Positions 1 to 7,653 of a stretch of 25,285 bases of DNA are shown piece by piece. The DNA is taken from IMG/VR virus record IMGVR_UViG_3300006101_000060, positions 1 through 25,285 of that record. One strand, 5' to 3'. Origin of the DNA: a virus. Position numbers and translations under genes: made by a program. Under the pieces are notes generated by a model. The model was not told where the DNA came from. It did no database searches and saw nothing but the letters and a program-made list of their open reading frames with translations. Within the stretch, counting starts at the first letter, position 1. Every line of letters begins with the position of its first letter.

Positions 1-2
1 CA

Positions 3-1385
3 CAAACTCCTGATCCAACAGACCAAACTAAGCAAGATAATACCCCTGCAAGTCCTGTTATTAATACAGATACTGGGCAGAACGGTGATAGAGCATCAGT
101 AGTGACTCTTGGAAATCAATTACAAAGAGGATTACCAAGTCCGGGACTGCCAGGTGTATTGAGCAATTTTACCAATGCCTCTGGCGGATTGGGAGGATCT
201 AATAATTACCTTCTTTCTCAAGTCAGCGGAGCGACTCCTAATCTAGCAGGCAATACAAGGATTGCTACACAAATTTTTGGCGGAGTTGTACCTGGAGGTA
301 TTAATCAAGGAATTCCGTTACAGGTATCAGGGATTGCAAATCTACAACAACAAATACTGAATCCTGCCAGTTTAGTATCACAGGTAGGAAATACCGCTCT
401 GAGACAATTTGGCATTACTAATCCTGCTGTTCAGTTAGCGGCGGTGCTTATCGGCAAAGCCAGTCAAGCACTTAATCAAGTATCAGTTCCTGGGTCTGGA
501 ATAGGTGCAGGATCTACTGTAAATTATACTCCAGTTACTCCAGTTTCAACATTGATTAATTCTGGACAAACAGTAACAGCACAAGATGTACAATTGCAAA
601 ATTCTACATTACCTACTAATGTTACTGCCATTACAGGTGCGGCAACAGGCCTTAACCCCAATACATTAGCCGCTGTGGCAAATCTTGAAACTGCAAATGC
701 TAATCTAGTTAATAATATAGGTGCAAATGCATCGGCAATAACACAAGGAATTCCTACAGATCCAGACGCAGTGGCACAAAAATTTGGAGTAGATCCTACA
801 CAAATATCTGGATTATCTGCTCCTTTAGAGAGCAAAGTACTGGGGCAAATGTCTAATATTGCTTCAACAGTTCCGTCTAATACAGATTTATCAGTGGCAA
901 GCAGTCAAGGTGTAAACTTAAAATCGTTGTCTCCACAAGGTATTGCAAATCTTCCTCCTACTGCACCTTATGCTACTGCACCTGCCCCTGCTCCAGATAC
1001 ACAATATATAGATAATATAGCAAAGTCTGGCGGTCCGAGTGCTGTAGCTAATGCTTATGGAGTTAAAAATGTTTCAAACATACCTCAAAATTTATTATCA
1101 TCTGTTGATCTTAAATCTGCATTATTGCCATCAGTTAATCTAGGCACAGCCGGCAATTTATTACTGGCCGCGGCTGCAGGGTCTAAATACTTGTCGGGAA
1201 ATTTACAATTATCTAATCTTGTAGGATCATCATTATCACAAGAAGCTGGGTTGAATACAGTACAACAAAATTTTGGTTCAACAATGAATACAGGTGGTGA
1301 CTTAACTAAATCAGTTACTAATCAATTTGGCAGTAAAAGTCAAGGATCGAGCCCACTAGATAAATTAATGTTAGGAAATAATTGA
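3..1385 (+). CDS. Putative virion structural protein, 5' end outside window (partial)
   Basis: The reading frame is open from position 3 with no stop, so the GTG at 102 is most likely internal and the gene begins outside the window. At least 460 residues are visible. They are rich in Gly, Asn, Ala, Ser, Leu and Gln, with almost no charged clusters and no recognisable catalytic motif. A Pro/Ala-rich stretch (APAPAPDTQ) lies in the middle. Two segments look like diverged copies of each other: DAVAQKFGVDPTQIS and SAVANAYGVKNVSNIP, each followed by a Leu/Ser-rich stretch. The TGA stop lies 3 bp before the start of the gp5-like gene, so both are probably co-transcribed. Composition and position suggest a baseplate or tail component. 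I do not recognise the family, and the functional call is by context only. Confidence 0.7.
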   Translation, partial: QTPDPTDQTKQDNTPASPVINTDTGQNGDRASVVTLGNQLQRGLPSPGLPGVLSNFTNASGGLGGSNNYLLSQVSGATPNLAGNTRIATQIFGGVVPGGINQGIPLQVSGIANLQQQILNPASLVSQVGNTALRQFGITNPAVQLAAVLIGKASQALNQVSVPGSGIGAGSTVNYTPVTPVSTLINSGQTVTAQDVQLQNSTLPTNVTAITGAATGLNPNTLAAVANLETANANLVNNIGANASAITQGIPTDPDAVAQKFGVDPTQISGLSAPLESKVLGQMSNIASTVPSNTDLSVASSQGVNLKSLSPQGIANLPPTAPYATAPAPAPDTQYIDNIAKSGGPSAVANAYGVKNVSNIPQNLLSSVDLKSALLPSVNLGTAGNLLLAAAAGSKYLSGNLQLSNLVGSSLSQEAGLNTVQQNFGSTMNTGGDLTKSVTNQFGSKSQGSSPLDKLMLGNN

Positions 1386-1388
1386 TAT

Positions 1389-3698
1389 ATGCCATTTGAA
1401 GAAAGACGCCGAGGTAAACTACCAACTCCTGGTCCGTTCCTAGCTGAAATTACTAGTCATTTAGATCCTAGTTATACAGGTAAGTTAGAAGTATCTTTGA
1501 TTAAAAATCTACAAAGCAATATAGATGATCAAGGACAGACTTATATTGTTAGTTACTTGAATCCTTTTTATGGAGTTACATCTGCACGATTTGAGGGTAA
1601 CAACAGCAGTGATTTTAACGATGTACAAAAAAGTTATGGCATGTGGTTTATTCCGCCGGATGTTGGAACTACCGTTATGGTTATCTTCATTGACGGTGAT
1701 CCTAATCAAGGATATTGGATGGGGTGTGTCCAAGACCCTTTTCAAAATCACATGGTTCCCGGAATTGCAGCCAGCAAACAAACTGCAATGACACAACAAC
1801 AAAAAGATAGATATGGTACAGAATATCTTCCTGTCGCTGAATTCCTCAAGGGTACACAAAAATTAAATGATCCTAATATAGATAAAATTCCTAAACCGAT
1901 ACATCCATTTGCTGACAGATTATTGGCTCAAGGATTATTATTAGATACAGTGAGAGGAGTTACATCGAGCAGTGCTAGAAGAGAACACCCGTCAAATGTA
2001 TTTGGAATATCTACTCCTGGCCCCTTAGATACAAGTACCAATGCTAAGACAGGTAAGATTGGTTATGAGGGTAATCGTCAAGTGCCTGTAAGTAGATTAG
2101 GTGGTAGTACATTTGTCATGGATGATGGTGATGTTAACGGACAAAATGAATTAGTAAGAATTCGTACTCGAACTGGACATCAAATATTGATGCATAACAG
2201 TCAAGATTTAATTTATATTGCTAACTCTAAAGGTACTGCCTGGATAGAAATGACCAGTAATGGTAAGTTAGATATCTATGCCGCAGACAGTGTTAGCATT
2301 CATTCTGAGGCAGATTTTAATTTCCGTGCTGATCGAGATATTAACATCGAAGCAGGGCGTAATCTTAATATGCGAGCCATGGGAAATATGGAAACCAATG
2401 TCAATGGTTATTATTATCTTGTAGTCGATGATTATGGAAAGATTTCATTTAAGAATGATTTAGATGAAACAATAGGCGGATCTCAAAGAACAAATATATC
2501 ACAAGATATTAACATGGCCGCAGGTAAAGATATATTATTTACAGCTGATGCAAGTATGCACCTAAGTGCTGAAACAAATATGTTCCAGGGTTCTGGCGGT
2601 GATTTTAATGTAGGCGCTAATGGAAACTATTATGGCAGTGCGGCAATATATCACATGAATGGACCCGCAGCCGCGGCACCTACTGCGGCAGTTGCGGCCA
2701 CTGCTCCACCTTTATTAAGTATCTATCATTTGCCTAATAGGGATCCTAAGACTGGATGGGCAGTTAACAACAAATATAAAACTACTCCTATCAATAGTAT
2801 CATGCAACGAGTTCCTACACATGAACCTTATGATCAGCATGAGAATATTAATCCTCAGGCATTTAGTTCTACTTCTACAGATGTAACATTACAAAGTCGT
2901 CCAGGGGTGGCACCTAATCCTAATTCTGGTATTGTAGATAGTGCTAATACACCTGAAGTTGTACCAGGTACCTGTGATCCTAAGTATGCTAAAGATATTA
3001 ACAATTCTGCAAGCAAAGCAGGGATAGATGCATTAAAAGCCGCCGCAGAAAAATTAGGATTAACTGCTCCTACAGCAGTGGCAAGTTTATTGGGAATAGC
3101 AGGTGGTGAGAGTCGTTGGAAAGTTGTTACAGAAAGTTTCAACTATACATCTGCCGCAAGATTATTAGAAGTATTTCCCACAGTGTTTAAGGGCGATGCA
3201 AATTTAGCTCAACAATATGTCGGTAATCCTAACAATAGCTTACCTGAATTTTTGTATGGTTATCAAACTGCCAAAGGTAAAGGTCTCGGTAATACACAGG
3301 CAGGAGATGGTGCCGCATTTATTGGCCGTGGATTTATACAATTAACAGGTCGTGCAAATTATGCAAAATACAGTAACTTAATGTTTAGTAAAGGTCTTGT
3401 AAGTTCCGCAACATCATTAACTGACAAACCTGAAATGCTTAATGATTTAACCATAGCCGCACAAGTAAGTGTACTATACTTCTTAGATCGTGTTAAGGTT
3501 CCTCAAACAGATCCTGGATATTTTGAAGCCGCTTGTCGTGCCGTAGGATTTAATACACCCGATATTCATGCTACTAAACAAGGATTTTATCAATGTTTTC
3601 TAGGTCAATTACAAGGCACCGTTGTACAATCCGGTAGTGGAACCATAGTAACAGACAGTTCAGGTAACCCTGTTAAGTCTGGTCAAATAGCGCAATAA
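1389..3698 (+). CDS. 5: gp5-like baseplate hub/tail spike with C-terminal GH19-type cell-wall hydrolase
   Basis: This 769-aa protein is the likely membrane-puncturing spike at the centre of the baseplate. Residues about 14-125 look like the gp5 OB-fold domain, with the motif MWFIPPDVGTTVMVIF (85-100) and then DGDPNQGYWMGCVQDPF. Residues about 250-420 consist of short polar beta repeats (IYAADSVSIHSEADFNF, INIEAGRNLNMRA), as in the triple-stranded beta-helix of T4 gp5 and VgrG proteins. A Pro/Ala linker (about 425-441) and a disordered-looking stretch follow. Residues about 545-740 resemble GH19 chitinase/endolysin domains: AGGES with candidate catalytic Glu574, ESFNY with Glu582, and GRGFIQLTGRANY. 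In T4 gp5 the lysozyme is a GH24 domain placed between the OB fold and the helix; here a different fold sits at the C terminus. A weak AGGA precedes the ATG. The stop overlaps an ATAAATA box ahead of gp25. Confidence 0.9.
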   Translation: MPFEERRRGKLPTPGPFLAEITSHLDPSYTGKLEVSLIKNLQSNIDDQGQTYIVSYLNPFYGVTSARFEGNNSSDFNDVQKSYGMWFIPPDVGTTVMVIFIDGDPNQGYWMGCVQDPFQNHMVPGIAASKQTAMTQQQKDRYGTEYLPVAEFLKGTQKLNDPNIDKIPKPIHPFADRLLAQGLLLDTVRGVTSSSARREHPSNVFGISTPGPLDTSTNAKTGKIGYEGNRQVPVSRLGGSTFVMDDGDVNGQNELVRIRTRTGHQILMHNSQDLIYIANSKGTAWIEMTSNGKLDIYAADSVSIHSEADFNFRADRDINIEAGRNLNMRAMGNMETNVNGYYYLVVDDYGKISFKNDLDETIGGSQRTNISQDINMAAGKDILFTADASMHLSAETNMFQGSGGDFNVGANGNYYGSAAIYHMNGPAAAAPTAAVAATAPPLLSIYHLPNRDPKTGWAVNNKYKTTPINSIMQRVPTHEPYDQHENINPQAFSSTSTDVTLQSRPGVAPNPNSGIVDSANTPEVVPGTCDPKYAKDINNSASKAGIDALKAAAEKLGLTAPTAVASLLGIAGGESRWKVVTESFNYTSAARLLEVFPTVFKGDANLAQQYVGNPNNSLPEFLYGYQTAKGKGLGNTQAGDGAAFIGRGFIQLTGRANYAKYSNLMFSKGLVSSATSLTDKPEMLNDLTIAAQVSVLYFLDRVKVPQTDPGYFEAACRAVGFNTPDIHATKQGFYQCFLGQLQGTVVQSGSGTIVTDSSGNPVKSGQIAQ

Positions 3699-3701
3699 AT
3701 A
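3694..3701 (+). promoter_or_regulatory. T4-type late promoter-like box before gp25
   Basis: AATAAATA matches the T4 late -10 box TATAAATA at 7 of 8 positions. It overlaps the TAA stop of the spike gene and ends only 4 bases before the gp25 ATG, so a transcript started at the usual distance would have almost no leader. The 11-mer CGCAATAAATA recurs exactly before gp6. In AT-rich DNA a chance match is possible. Confidence 0.35.
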
Positions 3702-3705
3702 TAGT

Positions 3706-4143
3706 ATGGCCTACAAATCACTAGTTATTACCAATGCTAATGCAGTTCCTCAACAACCTGTTAAAACTAGCCAGTTTTATATGGGATTCACCAGTCAAGA
3801 TCCTGCCAATACAACTTCACGATTATATGATCTTGATCTAATTAAGCAAGATATAATAAATCAATTTAATACACGCAAAGGTGAGCGTGTAATGAATCCT
3901 CAATTTGGTAGTATTATTTGGGATGCGTTAATGGAGCCTATGACTGACCAAATCAAACAAGCTCTTAACACAGACATTACAACAATATGTAATAGTGATC
4001 CTAGGGCTATTCCTACGCAGATTAATTTAACAGAATTTCAATCAGGTTATTTACTTGAAGTAACTTTACAATTAGCAGGCACTGATCAATCGAGTAATAT
4101 GATATTGACTTTTGATCAACGTGCCGGGTTAACAGTACAATAA
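3706..4143 (+). CDS. 25: gp25-like baseplate wedge subunit
   Basis: This 145-aa protein belongs to the GPW/gp25 family (T4 gp25 is 132 aa), the small wedge component that helps join the wedge to the hub and sheath in contractile tails. The diagnostic central segment is RKGERVMNPQFGSIIWD at residues 57-73, containing the family's conserved Glu60-Arg61 pair and the NPxFG turn. A helical region before it (YDLDLIKQDIINQF) and the beta-rich C terminus ending in TFDQRAGLTVQ also fit. It lies between the spike and gp6, the same order as V-W-J in P2-type phages. No clear Shine-Dalgarno sequence precedes the ATG. The start is supported by family length and by the stop just upstream. Confidence 0.93.
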   Translation: MAYKSLVITNANAVPQQPVKTSQFYMGFTSQDPANTTSRLYDLDLIKQDIINQFNTRKGERVMNPQFGSIIWDALMEPMTDQIKQALNTDITTICNSDPRAIPTQINLTEFQSGYLLEVTLQLAGTDQSSNMILTFDQRAGLTVQ

Positions 4144-4152
4144 TGTACATGG

Positions 4153-4169
4153 TTTATTGCCGCAATAAA
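4153..4169. repeat. Perfect 8-bp inverted repeat in the gp25-gp6 gap
   Basis: TTTATTGC and GCAATAAA flank a single central C, giving a perfect palindrome that makes up much of the 46-bp gap. The right arm overlaps the AATAAATA late-promoter-like box. A one-base loop would not form a normal RNA hairpin of full length, so a DNA site is a better reading than a terminator. No U-tract follows. Confidence 0.5.
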
Positions 4170-4171
4170 TA
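4164..4171 (+). promoter_or_regulatory. T4-type late promoter-like box before gp6
   Basis: AATAAATA (7 of 8 to TATAAATA) lies 18 bases before the gp6 ATG. That spacing is normal for a late promoter with a short leader. It sits in one of the few intergenic gaps of the tail module, and the preceding CGC is shared with the box before gp25. Confidence 0.5.
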
Positions 4172-4189
4172 CGGTATAGAATTAAAATT

Positions 4190-7100
4190 ATGACTATTCC
4201 ATCAACAACATCCAAACTACTAGTCACTGAAGACTGGAAAAAAATCTACCAAAGTTTTCGTAATGCTGACTTTCAAAGTTATGATTATGAAACTATTCGT
4301 AGAGTTTTAATTTCTTATCTACAAGAAAATTATCCAGAAGATTTTAATGACTATATTGATAGTAGTGAATATATTGCGTTAGTTGATTTAATAGCATATC
4401 TAGGACAAAACTTAAGTTTTCGTATCGATTTAAATGCTCGTGAAAACTTTTTAGAAACAGCACAACGTCGAGATAGTATTTTACGACTAGCACAGTTAGT
4501 AAGTTATGTTCCTAAACGCAATATTCCTGCCAGCGGATTATTAAAAATCACAGCTATAGCTACAACTGATTCTGTTACAGATTCTACAGGAGTCAATCTA
4601 GCTAATACTACAATTTCTTGGAATGATCCAACAAACACTAATTGGTACAATCAATTTATTAGTATTATAAATTCTGCAATGCCTGCACCTATGACATTTG
4701 GTAAACCCAATGATCATGGAACAATTAACGGCATTATTACAGATCAATATTTGATCAATAGTTCAAATGCTGATGTTCCTATCTATAGTTTTAATAAAAA
4801 TGTCAATGGAACATCTATGTCATTCGAAATTGTTCCTGCTACATTCAAAGGACAAAGCTACATATATGAATCCGCACCTAGTCCCGGAAGTTCTGTAAGT
4901 TTATTATATCAAAACGATAATCAGGGATCAGGTAGTGCTAATACAGGTTTCTTTGCACTATTCAAACAAGGTACGTTAGGATTAAGTAATTTTAGTATCA
5001 CAAATCCTGTTGCCAATGAAATTATTGGCATTAATGTTAGTCAAATTAACAACACTGATGTATGGTTATGGCAATTAAACAATGACGGAACTTATCCTAC
5101 AACACCATGGACTCAGGTTCCTGCTGTAGTAGGTAATAATGTTATCTATAATAGTATCGCCACAAATATACGAAATTTCTATAGTGTTACATCTAGAGAT
5201 CAAGATCAGATTGATTTAAATTTTGCGGATGGTAGTTTTGGTGATTTACCTAAAGGTAATTTTAATTTATATTATCGTCAAAGCAACGGATTAACATATG
5301 CAATTAAACCCGAGCAGATGAGTGGGGTAGTTATTAATGTGCCTTACGTTAATCAATCTGGACAAAATCAAACACTTACCGTAACATTAGGATTACAATA
5401 CACAGTCAGTAATAGTTCGGCACCTGAAACAAATGCTACTATTCAGAGAAATGCACCACAGGCATATTATACGCAAGATCGTATGGTCACAGGTGAAGAT
5501 TATAATATAGCACCATTGACTTATACCAGTAATGTTCTTAAAGTTAAAAGTACTAACAGGGTCAGTAGTGGTATCAGTAAATATTTTGAACTCAGTGATG
5601 TTAGTGGAAAATATAGTTCTACAAATATATTTGCTACTGATGGAATACTTTACAAAGATGTAAATGAGAAAAATTTCAGTTTTAGTTTTTCTAGCAGAAA
5701 TCAAATATTATCTGTAATTAAAAAACAGTTAGAACCTATAATTAATTCACCTGCATTAAAATCTTTTTACATTGATACCTATAGAACCATTGCTCCTATA
5801 ACACTTAATAGTAATTTGGCATCACTACTTTCAAGATGGCATTTAACAAATAGTGTATCGGGTCAAAGTAGAGGATATTTTACATTAGACAAAATTTCAT
5901 CTGGTAATGTTTTACAAGTTCCGATATCAGTAGGAACAACGGTAAATTATCCTTATGCATATATTTCTGCCGGTACTCTAATAAAATTTACTCCACCAGT
6001 AATTAACAATAAACAACAATATTTTTTACCTAATGGAAAAATTACAGCTATAAAAAATAATAAGACTACAGATTATATATGGTCTACTGTAATACAAGTA
6101 ATAGGTGATGGTGCTAATAACGGTCTAGGAAATCTTACCGATGGAACAGGTCCTATTATACTCGGAACACAAATTGATAACGGTGCTATTCCTGTTGAAA
6201 TTGTTCCCCCATTTGTAAGCACATTGTCTTATAGTTTTGAAAACGCATTGATTAATCTATGTCTTACCCAACGTAATTTTGGATTATCATTTAATGTTGT
6301 TACAAGAAGTTGGACAATTATTGAAGATACAAATTTAGATTTAATAAATCCATTTAGTACGACGTACCAAGGCGATGCAAGTAATTCAAATAAAGATTCG
6401 AGTTGGTTAATAGCATTCACATGGGTTGGGGATAGTTATAAAGTTAGATGTAGAATTACAGATTTTATATTTCAAAGTGTAAATCAAACTGGGTTTTATG
6501 TAGACCCAACTGATATTAATTTTGATTTTACAACCAATACAGTTATCAAAGATAAAATAAATGTCCTTGCTATTAATTCGCTACCTGGTGTTAATGTAAC
6601 ATCCCAAGGATTAGGCAAAGATTACAGTTGGCAAGTTGACAATCCTATTATCGAAGTTGACGGGTATACTGACCCTTCAAAAATTTCAGTAAGTTTTTAT
6701 AGTCATCAAGATTCTGGAACAGTCGGGCAAATTATCGACCCTGATGCATTTAACAATATCGTAGGTACAACTGTATCAGGAACATCCGATGGATATGTAA
6801 TGTATCAAATTTCTTCAGATGGAATGACAGTTACTCCTGTTGATAATTCTGCATTTATAGTATTTGGTTCTGAATCTGAAGCCTACACTTATTATAATGA
6901 ATACAATGGATTAGATACAAGTTATCTTTATTATTTTACTTCAACAAATGTTGTAAAGAGTGCAACGTCATCTGCATTTGTATATGAACCAAATTATATT
7001 GTATATCCTGGTCGAGCAGAATTAAATTTTCATTACCTACATAATAGTGGTAATGAGCGTAGGATCGATCCTAGTAAAAGTAATATTATTGATATCTATA

Positions 7101-7648
7101 TGTTAACTGCCGAGTATGATACAGCATTTAGAAATTGGTTGTTAACAGGTTCAGGAACACAACCGTTATCTCCTACTAGTCAAAGTTTAGAAAATAATTA
7201 CTCTAATAGTTTAAATCCTATTAAAACTATCAGTGATGAAATAGTATATCAACCAGTAACTTATAAAGTTTTATTTGGACCTACTGCTGATATTAAACTA
7301 CAAGGAACATTTAAAGCAGTGATTAATCCTACAAGTACCGCAAGTCACAATAGTATTATATCTAGAGTGTTATCTGCAATTAATGAATTTTTTGCATTAG
7401 AGAATTGGGATTTTGGTCAAAGTTTCTATTTCAGTGAGTTATCGACTTATGTAATGAACTTGTTATCTTCGGATATAACAAATTTTATATTGGTGCCAAC
7501 GATTAATAGTTTTGGAAGTTTATATGAAATAAATTGCCAAGATAATGAAATTTTTATTAGCGGTGCTACTGCTGCCGATATCGAAGTTATTGATGCAATT
7601 ACTGCTTCTCAACTAAACACTACATTTATTGTAACTAATGCCGGATAA
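4190..7648 (+). CDS. 6: gp6-like baseplate wedge protein (enlarged)
   Basis: This 1152-aa protein matches T4 gp6, the wedge subunit that forms the inner baseplate ring, and is distantly related to gpJ of P2. The conserved N-terminal block is at residues about 56-113 (EYIALVDLIAYLGQNLSFRI, then LNARENFLETAQRRDS and YVPKRN). QDRMVTGEDYNIAP at about 429-442 corresponds to the conserved DY-containing segment of J-like proteins. The C terminus from about residue 1054 (INEFFALENWDFGQSFYFSE, ILVPTIN) is also gp6-like. T4 gp6 is 660 aa, so nearly 500 residues are extra, mainly between the N-terminal block and the C-terminal domain and rich in Asn, Ser, Tyr and beta-prone sequence. The frame is intact throughout. 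The giant wedge-type gene follows after 5 bp. Confidence 0.92.
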   Translation: MTIPSTTSKLLVTEDWKKIYQSFRNADFQSYDYETIRRVLISYLQENYPEDFNDYIDSSEYIALVDLIAYLGQNLSFRIDLNARENFLETAQRRDSILRLAQLVSYVPKRNIPASGLLKITAIATTDSVTDSTGVNLANTTISWNDPTNTNWYNQFISIINSAMPAPMTFGKPNDHGTINGIITDQYLINSSNADVPIYSFNKNVNGTSMSFEIVPATFKGQSYIYESAPSPGSSVSLLYQNDNQGSGSANTGFFALFKQGTLGLSNFSITNPVANEIIGINVSQINNTDVWLWQLNNDGTYPTTPWTQVPAVVGNNVIYNSIATNIRNFYSVTSRDQDQIDLNFADGSFGDLPKGNFNLYYRQSNGLTYAIKPEQMSGVVINVPYVNQSGQNQTLTVTLGLQYTVSNSSAPETNATIQRNAPQAYYTQDRMVTGEDYNIAPLTYTSNVLKVKSTNRVSSGISKYFELSDVSGKYSSTNIFATDGILYKDVNEKNFSFSFSSRNQILSVIKKQLEPIINSPALKSFYIDTYRTIAPITLNSNLASLLSRWHLTNSVSGQSRGYFTLDKISSGNVLQVPISVGTTVNYPYAYISAGTLIKFTPPVINNKQQYFLPNGKITAIKNNKTTDYIWSTVIQVIGDGANNGLGNLTDGTGPIILGTQIDNGAIPVEIVPPFVSTLSYSFENALINLCLTQRNFGLSFNVVTRSWTIIEDTNLDLINPFSTTYQGDASNSNKDSSWLIAFTWVGDSYKVRCRITDFIFQSVNQTGFYVDPTDINFDFTTNTVIKDKINVLAINSLPGVNVTSQGLGKDYSWQVDNPIIEVDGYTDPSKISVSFYSHQDSGTVGQIIDPDAFNNIVGTTVSGTSDGYVMYQISSDGMTVTPVDNSAFIVFGSESEAYTYYNEYNGLDTSYLYYFTSTNVVKSATSSAFVYEPNYIVYPGRAELNFHYLHNSGNERRIDPSKSNIIDIYMLTAEYDTAFRNWLLTGSGTQPLSPTSQSLENNYSNSLNPIKTISDEIVYQPVTYKVLFGPTADIKLQGTFKAVINPTSTASHNSIISRVLSAINEFFALENWDFGQSFYFSELSTYVMNLLSSDITNFILVPTINSFGSLYEINCQDNEIFISGATAADIEVIDAITASQLNTTFIVTNAG

Positions 7649-7653
7649 TAAAA

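Noticed and set aside
102-104. GTG at 102 as the start of the first + strand gene
   Set aside because: The frame is open upstream to position 3 with similar composition and no stop, so the gene is more likely truncated by the window edge.
524-835. - strand open frame of 103 codons
   Set aside because: It is antisense to a continuous + strand gene and has no start signal or recognisable motif.
1509-1859. - strand open frame of 116 codons rich in Cys, Ile and Leu
   Set aside because: It lies opposite the conserved OB-fold region of the spike gene; its odd composition is that of an antisense shadow.
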